Shown piece after piece: positions 16,019 to 25,882 of a DNA stretch of 64,000 nt. The stretch spans positions 1,302,001 through 1,366,000 of the forward strand of contig CAVWSM010000006.1 of assembly GCA_963757805.1 (NCBI GenBank). The letters run 5' to 3'. The notes beneath the pieces were generated by a model. It made no database searches. It was given only the letters and a program-made list of their open reading frames with translations, and was not told the DNA's origin. How positions within the stretch are numbered: the first letter of the stretch is position 1; each line of letters opens with the position of its first letter. The DNA comes from CAVWSM01 sp963757805. Lineage in GTDB: Bacteria; Actinomycetota; Actinomycetes; Jiangellales; Jiangellaceae. The translations under genes and the position numbers were made by a program.

Positions 16019-19000
16019 ATGACGGAGACGGTCAGCGGACGCGGCGCGGGGCGTGGCGCCCCCAATCGCGGCGGGCTGAAGATCCAACGGATCTTCACCA
16101 AGCCCGACGTGCACCCCTACGACGAGGTGACGTGGGAGCGGCGCGACGTCGTCCAGACCAACTGGCGCACCGGTGAGACGGTGTTCGAGCAGCGGGGCGT
16201 GGAGTTCCCCGACTTCTGGTCGCTCAACGCCTCGACGATCGTCACGACCAAATACTTCCGCGGCGCCGTCGGCACCGACGCGCGTGAGTGGAGCCTGCGC
16301 CAGCTCATCGACCGGGTGGTGAAGAAGTACCGCGCGGCGGGGGAGGAGTTCGGCTACTTCGCCGGCGACGACGCCGACATCTTCGAGCACGAGCTCACGT
16401 GGATGCTGCTGCACCAGGTGTTCAGCTTCAACAGCCCGGTGTGGTTCAACGTGGGGACGGCGTCGCCGGCACAGGTCTCGGCGTGTTTCATCCTCGCTGT
16501 CGACGACACGATGGACTCGATCCTCAACTGGTACCGGGAAGAGGGGCTGATCTTCAAGGGCGGCTCGGGTGCCGGCCTTAACCTCTCGCGCATCCGGTCG
16601 AGCAAGGAGTTGCTCTCCAGCGGTGGCACGGCTTCCGGCCCGGTGAGCTTCATGCGCGGTGCCGACGCGTCGGCGGGCACCATCAAGTCAGGCGGCGCCA
16701 CGCGCCGGGCGGCAAAGATGGTTGTGCTCGATGTCGACCACCCCGACGTCGAGGAGTTCATCGAGACCAAGGCGCGCGAGGAGGACAAGATCCGCGCGCT
16801 GCGCGACGCCGGCTTCGACATGGACCTGGGCGGCAAGGACATCGTCTCCGTCCAGTACCAGAACGCCAACAACTCCGTGCGCGTCTCCGACGAGTTCATG
16901 CGGGCGGTGGAGGCCGACGGCGAGTTTGCGTTGCGCGCACGCATGACCGGAGAGGTCATCGAGACCGTCAGCGCCCGGGACCTGTGGCACAAGATGGCGC
17001 AGGCTGCTTGGGAATGTGCAGACCCAGGAATTCAATATGACGGTACCATTAATGATTGGCACACAAACCCCGAGACTGGAAGAATTACTGCAAGTAATCC
17101 TTGTTCGGAATATCTTTCACTCGACAATTCAAGTTGCAATCTCGCCAGCCTCAATCTGATGAAATTCCTTCGGGAAGACGGCACTTTTGATGCGGAATTG
17201 TTCGCGAAGTGCGTCGAGCTCATCATCACGGCGATGGACATCTCCATCTCCTTCGCCGACTTCCCGACGCGAGGCCATTGCGGAGACGACGCGGGCCTAC
17301 CGCCAGCTCGGCATCGGCTACGCCAACCTCGGCGCGCTGCTCATGGCGTCCGGCCTGGCCTACGACTCCGACGGCGGCCGCGCCGTCGCCGCGGCGATCA
17401 CTTCGCTCATGACTGGTGCCGCCTACAAGCAGTCGGCCGTGCTCGCTGGCGTCGTCGGCCCCTACGACGGCTTCGCCCGCAACGCGTCGGCACACGCGCG
17501 AGTCATGCGAAAGCACCAGTCGGCCAACGACGCGCTGCGTCCGATGCACCCGATGGACGCCGACGTTCTCGACGTGGCCACGAAGTACTGGGCCGAGGGC
17601 AACGCCATCGGCGACAAGAACGGTTGGCGCAACGCGCAGGCCAGCTTGCTCGCGCCGACGGGTTGCCTAACGGGGGACACCCTGGTGACGACAGATCGAG
17701 GACTGATGCGGCTGTCGGAGCTGGGCGATGTCTGGGGCGACCGCTGGCAGGATCTGGACCTGGGGGTCTCAACCGACGACGGTCCCAGCAGTGCGACGAA
17801 GTTCTTCGTTAACGGAGAGGAAGCGACGCGTCGCATCCGCACGAGGGCCGGCTACCGCATCCAGGGGACGCTCGCGCACCGGATCAAGGTGGTTGAGCCA
17901 CACACTGGCCAGTGGGTCTGGAAGCGACTTGCGGACGTTGCCACGGGTGATCTGGTTCCCGTGCAGCTCGGCACGATGGTGGGCCAGCCGCGGCTGGTTC
18001 CGCTGCCGGTGCTTGACCAGGCCTATTGGGTCGGTGACCGCGGGGTAGCTGTGCCCGACTCGGTCGACGCTTCGCTGGCCGAGCTCGTTGGGTACTTCAT
18101 GGGCGACGGGAGCCTGCACGCCAAGGGAATTCGGATCTGTGTTGCCGATACCGATCTTGATGTCGTTGAGCGCATCCGCATCCTGTCCAAGGAGCTGTTC
18201 CACCTGGAAGCCCAGCGTGAGGGCGGAACAGGGTTACCACGAGGTGACGTTGCAGTCCGTTCGGCTGGCGCGGTGGTGGCACGCCGCAGGGTTTGCCAAG
18301 GATCTGCCGGGCGTCGATCATGCTGGTAAGGGATGGACGCCGCGCGTCCCGGCAGCGATCCGCGAGACCAACGATCCCGCGGTCTACGCAGCGTTCCTCC
18401 GTGGCTTGTTCGAGGCTGACGGGAGCACGTCGTACGGCGTGCCCTCGGTGTCAACCGCGTCGGAGCTGTTCGCCGACGATATCCGCACTCTGTTGCTGGC
18501 CCTCGGTTACCCGACGACCACACGGGAAACTGTGAGCGGTTGGGGCGGCGCTCAGTTCCAGATTCGCGTCCGCAACGTCAGACACGCGGTGCGCTTTGGC
18601 GAGCAAATCGGTTTCTTGTCGGAGCGCAAGAGTCAACTGGTGGCCCGAGAGACGGCAAAGGTGTCCAACAAGCGGGACCGCATCCATCTTCCTGCCGAGA
18701 CTTGGCTCGAGCTGATCCCGGTTGGGCACGAGTTGCGTGACCTGGTTCGCCAAGCTGTGACACGTGGTCAGGGGCTTAGCCGGCAAATGGCCGAGAAGGT
18801 TCTCGCAGCGACAGATGACGCGCGTGTCGAGAACGCTCTCCGGTACGTATTCGAAGAGGTTTCCGCCAACGAGGACGGCGGTGTTCAACCAACCTACGAC
18901 CTGTCGGTGCCTTCAAACGTGACCTATGTGGCGGCGGGCTTCGTAAGCCACAACACGATCGGCTTCATGATGGACTGCGACACGACGGGCATCGAGCCGG

Positions 19001-20179
19001 ACTTCTCCCTCGTCAAGTTCAAGAAGCTCGTCGGCGGTGGGTCGCTGCAGATCGTCAACAACACCGTTTCCCGTGCGCTCCGGACGCTCGGGTACGCGGA
19101 GGAGACGGTCGAGGCGATCGTCGAGTACATCGCCGAGCACGGTCACGTGGTCGACGCGCCAGGCATGCGGCCAGAGCACTACGAGGTGTTCGACTGCGCC
19201 GCCGGTCAGCCACGCTCGATCGTGCCGATGGGCCACGTCCGCATGATGGCGGCGGTGCAGCCGTTCCTGTCCGGCGCCATCTCCAAGACGGTCAACATGC
19301 CCGAGTCGGCCACAGTCGAGGAGATCGAGGAGATCTACCTGCAGGGCTGGCACCTCGGCCTCAAGGCGCTCGCCGTCTACCGCGACAACTGCAAGGTCGG
19401 CCAGCCGCTGTCCGACGCCAAGGCCAAGGGCGCGCCGTCGGCCGCCCCAGCGAAGGAGGTCGTGGTCGAGTACCGCCCGGTGCGCAAGCGGCTGCCCAAG
19501 TCGCGGCCGAGCCGTACGACGTCGTTCACCGTGGGCGGCGCCGAGGGCTACATGACAGCCGGCTCCTACCCTGACGACGGTCTGGGCGAGGTCTTCCTCA
19601 AGCTGGGCAAGCAGGGGTCGACACTGGCCGGGGTCATGGACGCGTTCTCGATCGCGGTATCAATCGCCCTGCAGTACGGCGTCCCGCTGGAGCAGTACGT
19701 CGAGAAGTTCACCAACATGCGGTTCGAGCCGTCGGGCATGACCGACGACCCTGATGTGCGCATGGCGTCGAGCGTGGTCGACTACATCTTCCGGCGGCTC
19801 GCGCTCGACCACCTCGACTTCGACACCCGCTCCGCGCCTCGGCATCCACACCGCCAAGGAGCGGGCACACCAGCTCGACACCGGCGTCTACGAGCCGGTT
19901 GACGTCGACGTCGAGGCGCTGCGGCAGTCGGCGCCCGTGGCCGAGTCGTCCGCGACCACGGCTGCTGACTCCGAGGCAGCGCAGGAGGATCAGCAGACCA
20001 TGGAGGCCGCGGCGGTGCGTGACGCGCCGAAGGCTGCCCACACCACGACCGAGCTGCTCGAGGTGTTGCAGGGCACCACGGCCGACGCGCCGCTCTGCTT
20101 CACCTGCGGCACCAAGATGCGGCCGGCGGGCAGCTGCTACGTCTGCGAGGGCTGCGGGTCGACCAGCGGCTGCAGCTGA
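16019..20179 (+). CDS. nrdJ: Vitamin B12-dependent ribonucleotide reductase NrdJ with intein, three frame breaks
   Basis: Class II (adenosylcobalamin) reductase making dNTPs. The N-terminal extein has VFSFNSPVWFNVG, the GGSGAGLNLSRIRS substrate-site segment and NPCSEYLSLDNSSCNLASLN. The C-terminal extein resumes at TIGFMMDCDTTGIEPD and ends with the cysteine-rich tail CFTCGTKMRPAGSCYVCEGC. An intein is inserted between Gly (LLAPTG) and Thr (TIGF). Frame breaks lie at about 17268-17271, 18221-18223 (inside the intein) and 19837-19838; removing one base at each gives 1385 residues, of which 430 are intein and 955 mature enzyme. The segment 17005-17210 has strikingly low GC but unbroken, conserved coding. 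Confidence 0.93.
17005..17210 (+). other. Low-GC tract inside nrdJ
   Basis: Bases 17041-17220 hold 83 G+C of 180 (46% by hand count), against 67% for 16801-16860 and 75% for 17281-17340. Codons switch abruptly to A/T third positions (GAA TTC AAT ATG-like runs, ATT AAT, AAT TCA AGT), while the encoded residues remain the conserved NPCSEY region. The frame is intact across the tract. It ends near 17215, about 450 bases before the intein. Confidence 0.8.
17664..18954 (+). mobile_element. LAGLIDADG homing-endonuclease intein in NrdJ
   Basis: The intein starts with Cys1 of CLTGDTLVTTDRG (block A) and ends with GFVSHN; the first C-extein residue is Thr. Block B is GTLAHRIKV. Two LAGLIDADG motifs are visible: LAELVGYFMGDGS (about 18076-18114) and FLRGLFEADGS (about 18394-18426), so it is a full-size intein of about 430 residues. 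One extra G at 18221-18223 breaks the frame between the two motifs; without it the intein and the whole protein read through. Inserted at the conserved APTG/TIGF site, a known kind of target (essential nucleotide-binding enzyme, active-site loop). Confidence 0.92.
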
Positions 20180-20195
20180 CATCCACAAGACGCGC

Positions 20196-20228
20196 GGACC
20201 GGCGGGTGTAGGTGGGCCCCGCCGGTCC
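20196..20228 (+). terminator. Hairpin terminator after nrdJ
   Basis: GGACCGGCGGG (20196-20206) and CCCGCCGGTCC (20218-20228) form a perfect 11-bp stem 16 bases after the nrdJ stop. No U tract follows. It also faces the 3' end of the leftward DUF2695 gene. Confidence 0.6.
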
Positions 20229-20262
20229 GGCGCATGTCGGGAGTCCGCAGTCCGGTGGAGCA

Positions 20263-20586
20263 TCACCATCCGAGCCCGGCGTGGGCGCACGGCTTCGGGT
20301 CGGGGGTTTCCGGCAGCCGATCCCCGTAGACGTTCATGAGGACCTCGCAGTCACAGAAGCCCCCGCGGCGTCGTAGCTCGCTCGACAGCCTGCCGACCCT
20401 GCGATGAACTGTGCGCTGGTGTCGGATCCAGCGCTTGCTCCAGTGCAGCGTTGTGTCGCACCCGAAGGCCTCGACAACGCGCAGCAAGTAGCACATCAGG
20501 CACTCGTCGCCGCGGGGCCTGGCCACGATCTCGAAGTGATCGAGCACGACTCTCTCGGCTCGGAGGTCGACGTCATCACTCGTCAT
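20263..20586 (-). CDS. DUF2695 family protein
   Basis: 107 residues from the ATG at 20586. The core ECLMCYLLRVVEAFGCD, then the SKRWIRHQRT segment and GFCDCEVLMNVYG, matches the DUF2695 pattern with cysteine pairs that may bind metal. The function is unknown. The start overlaps the stop region of the upstream gene by 11 bases, so the two are probably co-translated. The frame is open beyond 20586, but that part overlaps the neighbour and lacks family similarity. Confidence 0.75.
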   Translation of the reverse strand: MTSDDVDLRAERVVLDHFEIVARPRGDECLMCYLLRVVEAFGCDTTLHWSKRWIRHQRTVHRRVGRLSSELRRRGGFCDCEVLMNVYGDRLPETPDPKPCAHAGLGW

Positions 20587-21573
20587 CGACGTCCCCAAGA
20601 TCGAGGCCAGGGTCCTTCGCCCGCAGGGGGATGGGCTCACTGAGGGGCGAATCCCGAGGTGGAGCCCAGCCGTCCCACGGCTCCATGTCCTCGGCGAACG
20701 GGGTGCGCCGCGCCAGATGCCCAAGAACCGCAATCGTGTACTGGTCGAATGTCATTCCGTAGGTCCTGGCCCGCCGCTCGAGTTCCATGTGCAGCGCTTC
20801 GGGCATGCCAGTGACCGCGAACGAAACCGTATGCTGCTGCGACCATGCCGCTCGATCCCGCCATTCATCTTCGTGTCGGGCGTCGAGCGGGTCATGCATC
20901 AGCTCGTCCAACGGGGGTAAAGGACACGAGAACAGGTCGGGCACCTCCAGCACAGCGTTGACGACTGCACGTACGACGTCAGCAGCATCAGGACGCTCAC
21001 TCTCACTCCACGTTCGGCTGACTCGGTAGTGCCGCGCAGTGACCTCACAGGCTTGAGTCACACGCGGCAGGTCCCACTCGTTCTCCGTGACCGCCTCAGC
21101 GGAGAGCACATCGCCGTCGAGTCGCACCGCCACGAGGCCTCCACCCGACACGTCGGGCAACCAGCCCGGGCGGTCCGACGATCGCTGGATGCAGATAGTC
21201 GGCTTCCTTGATCTCGCCACCGAGGACGCTCTTCAACGACCCGTCGTAGAGGAGAAATGTCAGAGGGGCGAGGGCGTATGTAGTCCAGAGATCAGGGCGG
21301 GCCCGCGTGGGTGCACGCACACGTTGGGTGAACACGCATCCGTCGAGGACGCTGGCCAGCGATGCGATCCTGCCGTCCGTATAGCCGACGAGCCGTGGGC
21401 CGACGAACACGGCCTCGTCGACGGCCTCCTCTGGTCTGGACAGGAACTGCGGTGGCACGACCCCAGCAGCTCTGGCGCGTTTTGGCGAGCCACTCTCGGT
21501 CGACGCTCCCATGTTCGTCAACCTGAGCAGTGCAGAAGTCGAAGATGGGGTTGTAGTCGGTGAATTCGTTCAT
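20576..21573 (-). CDS. Uncharacterised protein with a possible ribbon-helix-helix segment, two frame breaks
   Basis: I do not recognise this family. Three frames join into one 331-residue protein starting MNEFTDYNPIFDF at 21573 after dropping one T from the T run at 21480-21483 and one base from CCCGGG at 21165-21170. The middle part has LLYDGSLKSVLGGEIKEADYLHPA. The C-terminal part has SFAVTGMPEALHMELERRA followed by YGMTFDQYTIAVLGHLA, which looks like a ribbon-helix-helix or HicB-tail DNA-binding motif, ending in an acidic tail. It is upstream of, and overlaps, the DUF2695 gene. It is divergent from the ERCC4-Lsr2 nuclease, about 110 bases start to start. Confidence 0.6.
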
Positions 21574-21684
21574 GCGGCAAGTCTCGTGCCGTCGGGCGGC
21601 GCCATGCCGTTGTCCACAGCCAAGAATTCGCGACAACGGGCAGCGTTGCGCCATGTGGATTACCTCGCCTGGCAGACTGAACCC

Positions 21685-22662
21685 GTGCCCGACGACTTCG
21701 TCATCGCACGCAACCCAGAGGCGGGCTCAGCGCTGCCCTACCTTCTGCGGATCCCGTTGGGCGAGCAGGGCATCGTCCTCAAGGCGCGCGAGACCTGGCC
21801 GCGGACCGCCAAGGTCTATTGCCACCGCGCGACCGCGTGGCCGGAGCAGCCGGAGGTCGTCGAGCGCATCCCCGTACGGCTGTGCGAGCGGCGCGGCGCC
21901 TCCATCGACCTCGTGCTGGACCGCGGGCGCGAGAACCGCTCGCAGTTCGTCCTAACCCGCATCCGCGGTGGTCGCGAGGCGATCTTCTGGCAATCACCGC
22001 GCACGGCCAAGCAGGCCCGACCCAACGTGGGTGTGCCGCGTGGGCGTGCGCAGGGAGTGGCTGACCTCGAGATCCTGGTCGACTCGCACGAGCGCTACCC
22101 GTACAGATTCGCCTCGCAGCAAGTCACCACCCGCCGCCGTGGCTTGCCCGCTGGCGACTATGCCGTGGCGCTCGAGGACAGGATCGTCGCGGCGGTGGAA
22201 CGCAAGTCGCTCGCCGACCTGTCGAGCAGCCTGCTGTCGGGCAAGCTGCGCTACGCCATGGCCGATCTCGCGGCACTCGGTCGGGCAGCCATTGTCGTCG
22301 AGGACCGCTATTCGCGGGTCTTCACCTTGGAGCACGTACGACCGTCGACGGTGGCCGATGGCCTCGCCGAGGCGCAGGTCCGCGTACCGCACGTGCCGAT
22401 CGTGTTCTGTGAGACGCGGCCGCTGGCCGAGGAGTGGACCTATCGGTTCCTCGCTGCAGCCCTGGTGGAGCTGACCACCGACACCGTCGCCGGGCAAGTC
22501 GCACTGCCGGAGGCCGGTCTGCTGCCGGCCCGCCCGCCGACGGATGCAGATGTACGTGCGTGGGCCGCTGCGCAGGGTATCCCGGTGCCGCCACGTGGCC
22601 GGGTCCGCTCCGAGGTGTGGAGTGCGTACGTCGACGCGCAGACGATGACCGCAGCCAGATAG
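21685..22662 (+). CDS. ERCC4-domain nuclease with an Lsr2-like C-terminal domain
   Basis: 325 residues from the GTG at 21685, chosen because the upstream open frame overlaps the divergent gene and its sequence looks non-coding. The ERCC4 (XPF/Mus81-type) nuclease core begins with ILVDSHERYPYRF (Asp132 region), and the catalytic ERK triad is Glu172-Arg173-Lys174 in VERKSLADLSS. From about residue 285, the TDADVRAWAAAQGIPVPPRG segment and SEVWSAY match the C-terminal DNA-binding domain of the nucleoid protein Lsr2. So this is a putative structure-specific nuclease tethered to AT-rich DNA. It is followed 16 bases later by the pirin gene. Confidence 0.8.
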   Translation: MPDDFVIARNPEAGSALPYLLRIPLGEQGIVLKARETWPRTAKVYCHRATAWPEQPEVVERIPVRLCERRGASIDLVLDRGRENRSQFVLTRIRGGREAIFWQSPRTAKQARPNVGVPRGRAQGVADLEILVDSHERYPYRFASQQVTTRRRGLPAGDYAVALEDRIVAAVERKSLADLSSSLLSGKLRYAMADLAALGRAAIVVEDRYSRVFTLEHVRPSTVADGLAEAQVRVPHVPIVFCETRPLAEEWTYRFLAAALVELTTDTVAGQVALPEAGLLPARPPTDADVRAWAAAQGIPVPPRGRVRSEVWSAYVDAQTMTAAR

Positions 22663-22678
22663 CAATAGGGTCACAAGG

Positions 22679-23659
22679 GTGAGCAATCTCGAAACTCGGC
22701 CGGAGGAGACTGCCTGCGGCGGTCTCGAGGAGGCGGCGCCCGGTCCTGTCCTCGAGCATCTCGTTCCTCGGGACGTTCCGCTGGGCGGGGTGCGGGCAAT
22801 GCGGGTCCGGCGGACCCTGCCTCATCGTGACCTACGCATGGTCGGACCGTGGTGCTTCGTCGATTACTACGGCCCCGACCGCATCGACGAGACGGCAGGC
22901 ATGCAGGTGCCGCCGCACCCGCACTGCGGCCTACAGACTGTGAGCTGGCTGCTCGAAGGTGACGTGCTGCACCGCGACAGCCTCGGCTCCGAGCAGCTGA
23001 TCCGCCCGGGCGAGCTCAACCTCATGACCGCCGGCTGGGGGATCGCGCACTCCGAGGAGTCGCCACGAATCCATGCGCCAGTGCTGCACGGCGTCCAGCT
23101 TTGGGTCGCTCTGCCCGACGGGAGCCGCAACGGCGACCCCGGGTTCGAGCATCACCCCACGCTCCCGACGATCACCAGCGGGGGTGCCGCCGTGACGGTG
23201 ATCATGGGGGAGCTGGCAGGCACGATCTCGCCCGCGCGCACATTCTCCCCGCTTGTCGGGGCCGACCTCCGGCTCGACGCCAACGCCCAGCTGGAGATCC
23301 CGCTTGACCCCGCGTTCGAGCACGCTGTGCTGGCTGTATCCGATGGCATCGAGGTGCAACAGACGCCGGTGGAGCGCAGTGCGATGCTCTACCTCGGCGC
23401 TGGACGCGCTGCGATGACCATCACCGCCCGCGGCGAACAGGGCAGGGCGCTCCTGCTCGGCGGCGAGCCGTTCGCCGAGGAGCTCGTCATGTGGTGGAAC
23501 TTCGTCGGCCGCAGCCACGACGAGATTGTTGCCGCCCGCGCCGCGTGGCAGGCGGGCGAGCGGTTCGGCCCTGTCACCGCGTACGACGGCGACCGCCTCG
23601 CGGCTCCGGACCTGCCCACCACGACGCTCAAGCCAAGACCGCGCCGCCGGACTACGTGA
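22679..23659 (+). CDS. Pirin family protein
   Basis: 326 residues from a GTG. Bicupin fold: the N-terminal cupin holds the metal ligands in PPHPHCGLQTVSWLLEG and a histidine in DVLHRDSLGSEQ, then TAGWGIAHSEES. The C-terminal cupin ends with LLLGGEPFAEELVMWWNFVGRS. Bacterial pirins may act as quercetin-dioxygenase-like enzymes or redox regulators; which applies here is unknown. It lies downstream of the ERCC4 nuclease with a 16-base gap and overlaps the convergent xthA by eight bases. Confidence 0.9.
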   Translation: MSNLETRPEETACGGLEEAAPGPVLEHLVPRDVPLGGVRAMRVRRTLPHRDLRMVGPWCFVDYYGPDRIDETAGMQVPPHPHCGLQTVSWLLEGDVLHRDSLGSEQLIRPGELNLMTAGWGIAHSEESPRIHAPVLHGVQLWVALPDGSRNGDPGFEHHPTLPTITSGGAAVTVIMGELAGTISPARTFSPLVGADLRLDANAQLEIPLDPAFEHAVLAVSDGIEVQQTPVERSAMLYLGAGRAAMTITARGEQGRALLLGGEPFAEELVMWWNFVGRSHDEIVAARAAWQAGERFGPVTAYDGDRLAAPDLPTTTLKPRPRRRTT

Positions 23660-24425
23660 AGTCGACGATGACCGGCGCGTGATCCGACGGGCCTTTGCCC
23701 TTACGCGTCTCGCGGTCGACCCATGCGTCCGGCTCGCGCGCGACGACCGCGTCGGACACGTACACCTGGTCGATGCGCATCCCCATGTCCTTGTGGAACA
23801 TCCCCGCGCGGTAGTCCCAATAGGTGAATGGGTTGGGACCCTTGCCGGGTCGTGGGATCAGGTCGGTGAGCCCGAGCGCACGCAGTGAGTCGAGCCGCTC
23901 GCGCTCGGCTGGCGTCACGTGGGTCGCTCCGACAAATGCCGCGGGGTCCCAGACGTCGCTGTCACTGGGCGCGACGTTGAAGTCGCCGCAGACGACGTAC
24001 GAGGGGTGGTCGGCCAGCTCGAGCTGCGTCGTTGCCACGAGAGAGTCCAGCCAAGCCAGCTTGTAGGCGTAGTGCGGGCTGTCCGGCGTGCGGCCGTTGG
24101 GTACGTAGACGCTGCGCACCCGCACTCCGCCACACGTGGCTGCGATCGCTCTCGACTCCGGGTCCGGGAAGCCTGGCTCCTCGTCGAGGCCGAGCCGTAC
24201 GTCGTCAAGGCCGATGCGGGACACGATGGCGACGCCGTTCCATCGGCCCGAGGTGTTGAGGGCGACGTCGTAGCCCAGCTCACGCACAGCGTCTGTCGGG
24301 AACCCGTCCTCGGTCGACTTGAGCTCCTGCAGGCAAGCGACGTCGGGCTTGCGCGTGTCGAGCCACTCGAGCAGCCTGGGCAGCCGCGCGATGACGGAGT
24401 TGACGTTCCAGGTTGCCAAACGCAT
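23652..24425 (-). CDS. xthA: Exodeoxyribonuclease III (AP endonuclease)
   Basis: 257 residues. Endonuclease/exonuclease/phosphatase fold: MRLATWNVNSVIARLPRL at the start, CLQELKSTE (metal-binding Glu), SYVVCGDFNVAPSD (catalytic Asp-Asn) and PSDHAPVIVDF (Asp-His) at the end. Cuts DNA 5' to abasic sites and degrades 3' ends in base-excision repair. It is complete and overlaps the pirin 3' end by eight bases. It is probably monocistronic. Confidence 0.94.
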   Translation of the reverse strand: MRLATWNVNSVIARLPRLLEWLDTRKPDVACLQELKSTEDGFPTDAVRELGYDVALNTSGRWNGVAIVSRIGLDDVRLGLDEEPGFPDPESRAIAATCGGVRVRSVYVPNGRTPDSPHYAYKLAWLDSLVATTQLELADHPSYVVCGDFNVAPSDSDVWDPAAFVGATHVTPAERERLDSLRALGLTDLIPRPGKGPNPFTYWDYRAGMFHKDMGMRIDQVYVSDAVVAREPDAWVDRETRKGKGPSDHAPVIVDFT

Positions 24426-24495
24426 AGCCAGAACGTACGCGAAGGCCGGGCGCTCTACCGCCGAGAACCTGCGTACCCCGAGACCGATTTGCCCA

Positions 24496-24753
24496 TCACG
24501 TCGAGAACGGGTGGTAGAAGGCGTGCATCGCTTCTCGCCCTGTCATCGGGAAGAGAATGAAACGGGCATCCTCGCGCCGGTCCTCGACCTTGACGCAGAA
24601 CTCATCGCCGCGCTCGCCGTGATTCCAGAACAGGTCGACGACGAGCCCGCCACTCTCCCGATGGCCGAAATGGTCAGCCGCGGTCATCACCTGCTCCAGT
24701 TCCAGGAGCGGCTGGCCAGCGATCTCAGATTGAACTGACGTTTGCGTGGTCAT
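24496..24753 (-). CDS. Small conserved actinobacterial protein of unknown function
   Basis: 85 residues from the ATG at 24753. The core MTAADHFGHRESGGLVVDLFWNHG and the closing AMHAFYHPFS resemble short proteins common in actinomycete genomes, in which a WXR/VDLLW strand is followed by an acidic segment and an FYHPY-type end. No catalytic motif is seen. The longer frame to 24828 has a cysteine- and arginine-rich leader and was not used. GC is a little lower than in its neighbours. Confidence 0.55.
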   Translation of the reverse strand: MTTQTSVQSEIAGQPLLELEQVMTAADHFGHRESGGLVVDLFWNHGERGDEFCVKVEDRREDARFILFPMTGREAMHAFYHPFST

Positions 24754-24877
24754 GTAACTGATCATGCTCGCGTGAGGCACGGCCATGCATCGTGGACGCC
24801 CCGGACCCGACCCGCAACGTTCGGTCACCCACCACTAGTGGAAAGCCCGGAGACGGGGAGGGGAGGCGATGATCCTG

Positions 24878-25847
24878 TCAGGCGGCCGACGTGGCGCGCA
24901 CCCGCACCGAGAGCGCAACTATCGAGGTGCCAGCTCCGATGTGCGTGCAACGTGTGTGCTGGATGCCTGGTCGGCCAGCGCGGCCAAGACGGACCTGCCA
25001 GACCGCGTCCGGGGTGGTGACCTCGATCGCCGCCTCGGCCCCGTGCGATCGCGGTCGGGCCGCACCTGACGCCGTCACGGGCAGTAATGCCGGTGCCGCG
25101 GCGCACGGCGTGCTCAGCTGCCTGCTGCCAGATGTCGTAGCCGGCGCGCCCGCGCAGGTGCTCGTACGCCACGTCGCCGCGCACCGCGGCGGCCGCCACC
25201 TGCGCGGCGGCGGCGATGTCGAGCCGCCCGTGGTACTCGGCCCAAGGCAGCACTGCAACATTTCCGGCGAACCGGTCGCCGCCCAGGTGGCTGCACTCCC
25301 ACACCAGTCCCGGGTGCCGCGCATCCAGCGACTCGGCGAGCGGGCGACCCTCCACTGCGCAGCACATGTCCTTGGTGCCGTGCGTGCAGACGAGCAGCAG
25401 CGGGTCGCGCACCGGCGTGCCTTGCCCGGGCCGCCCGGCCGCGACCGCGTCAAGGTCGACGCGGGCGAGGTCGGCCAGGTCGTGGATCTCGAGCCGCTCC
25501 AACCACTCGGCGCCGACCCGGCTCGACGCCAGGAACACTGTCCGCGGAGCGCCCGGCTGGCGCGGGTGCCGTCCAGGTCGGCGCAGGAGCATCGGCCGCA
25601 AACCGGCCGCCCGGGCCCGAGTGACGGCGGCCTGCGCAGCGGCGGGGAGAGCCGCGAGCACCTGCTCGACCGCGTCCCGTACCCACGCGCCCTCGTGCTC
25701 GATCAGCAGCCACGCGGTGTGCGGCGGTGTGGTGCCGGCCAGGGGCTCATCCAGCTCTCGGGACAGGACCGAGCAGGCGGGCGCGGGGCCGCAGGCAGCC
25801 GCCGGGTCGCACACGTCCACGGAGGCGGCGGCGACGGCGGCGGTCAT
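24878..25847 (-). CDS. Sucrase/ferredoxin-like family protein, one frame break
   Basis: 322 residues after removing one base from the C run at 25039-25042; beyond it the C-terminus continues as EAAIEVTTPDAVWQVRLGR and ends VRVRATSAA at 24878. Key segments are LLLVCTHGTKDMCCAVEGRPLA (residues about 152-174; the thioredoxin-like ferredoxin cysteines), WECSHLGGDRFAGNVAVLPW and the CTHIG near the end. Families of this type (sucraseferredoxin-like) are often next to siderophore genes. An IdeR-type iron box lies 36 bases upstream of the start, so iron-dependent repression is inferred. The exact reaction is unknown. Confidence 0.85.
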
Positions 25848-25882
25848 TCGGGCTGCTTTCCCATCAAGGACGCGAGAGTCGT

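Noticed and set aside
20571..20733. N-terminal extension of the DUF2695 protein
   Set aside because: It overlaps the upstream gene and has no similarity to the family; the ATG at 20586 gives the family length.
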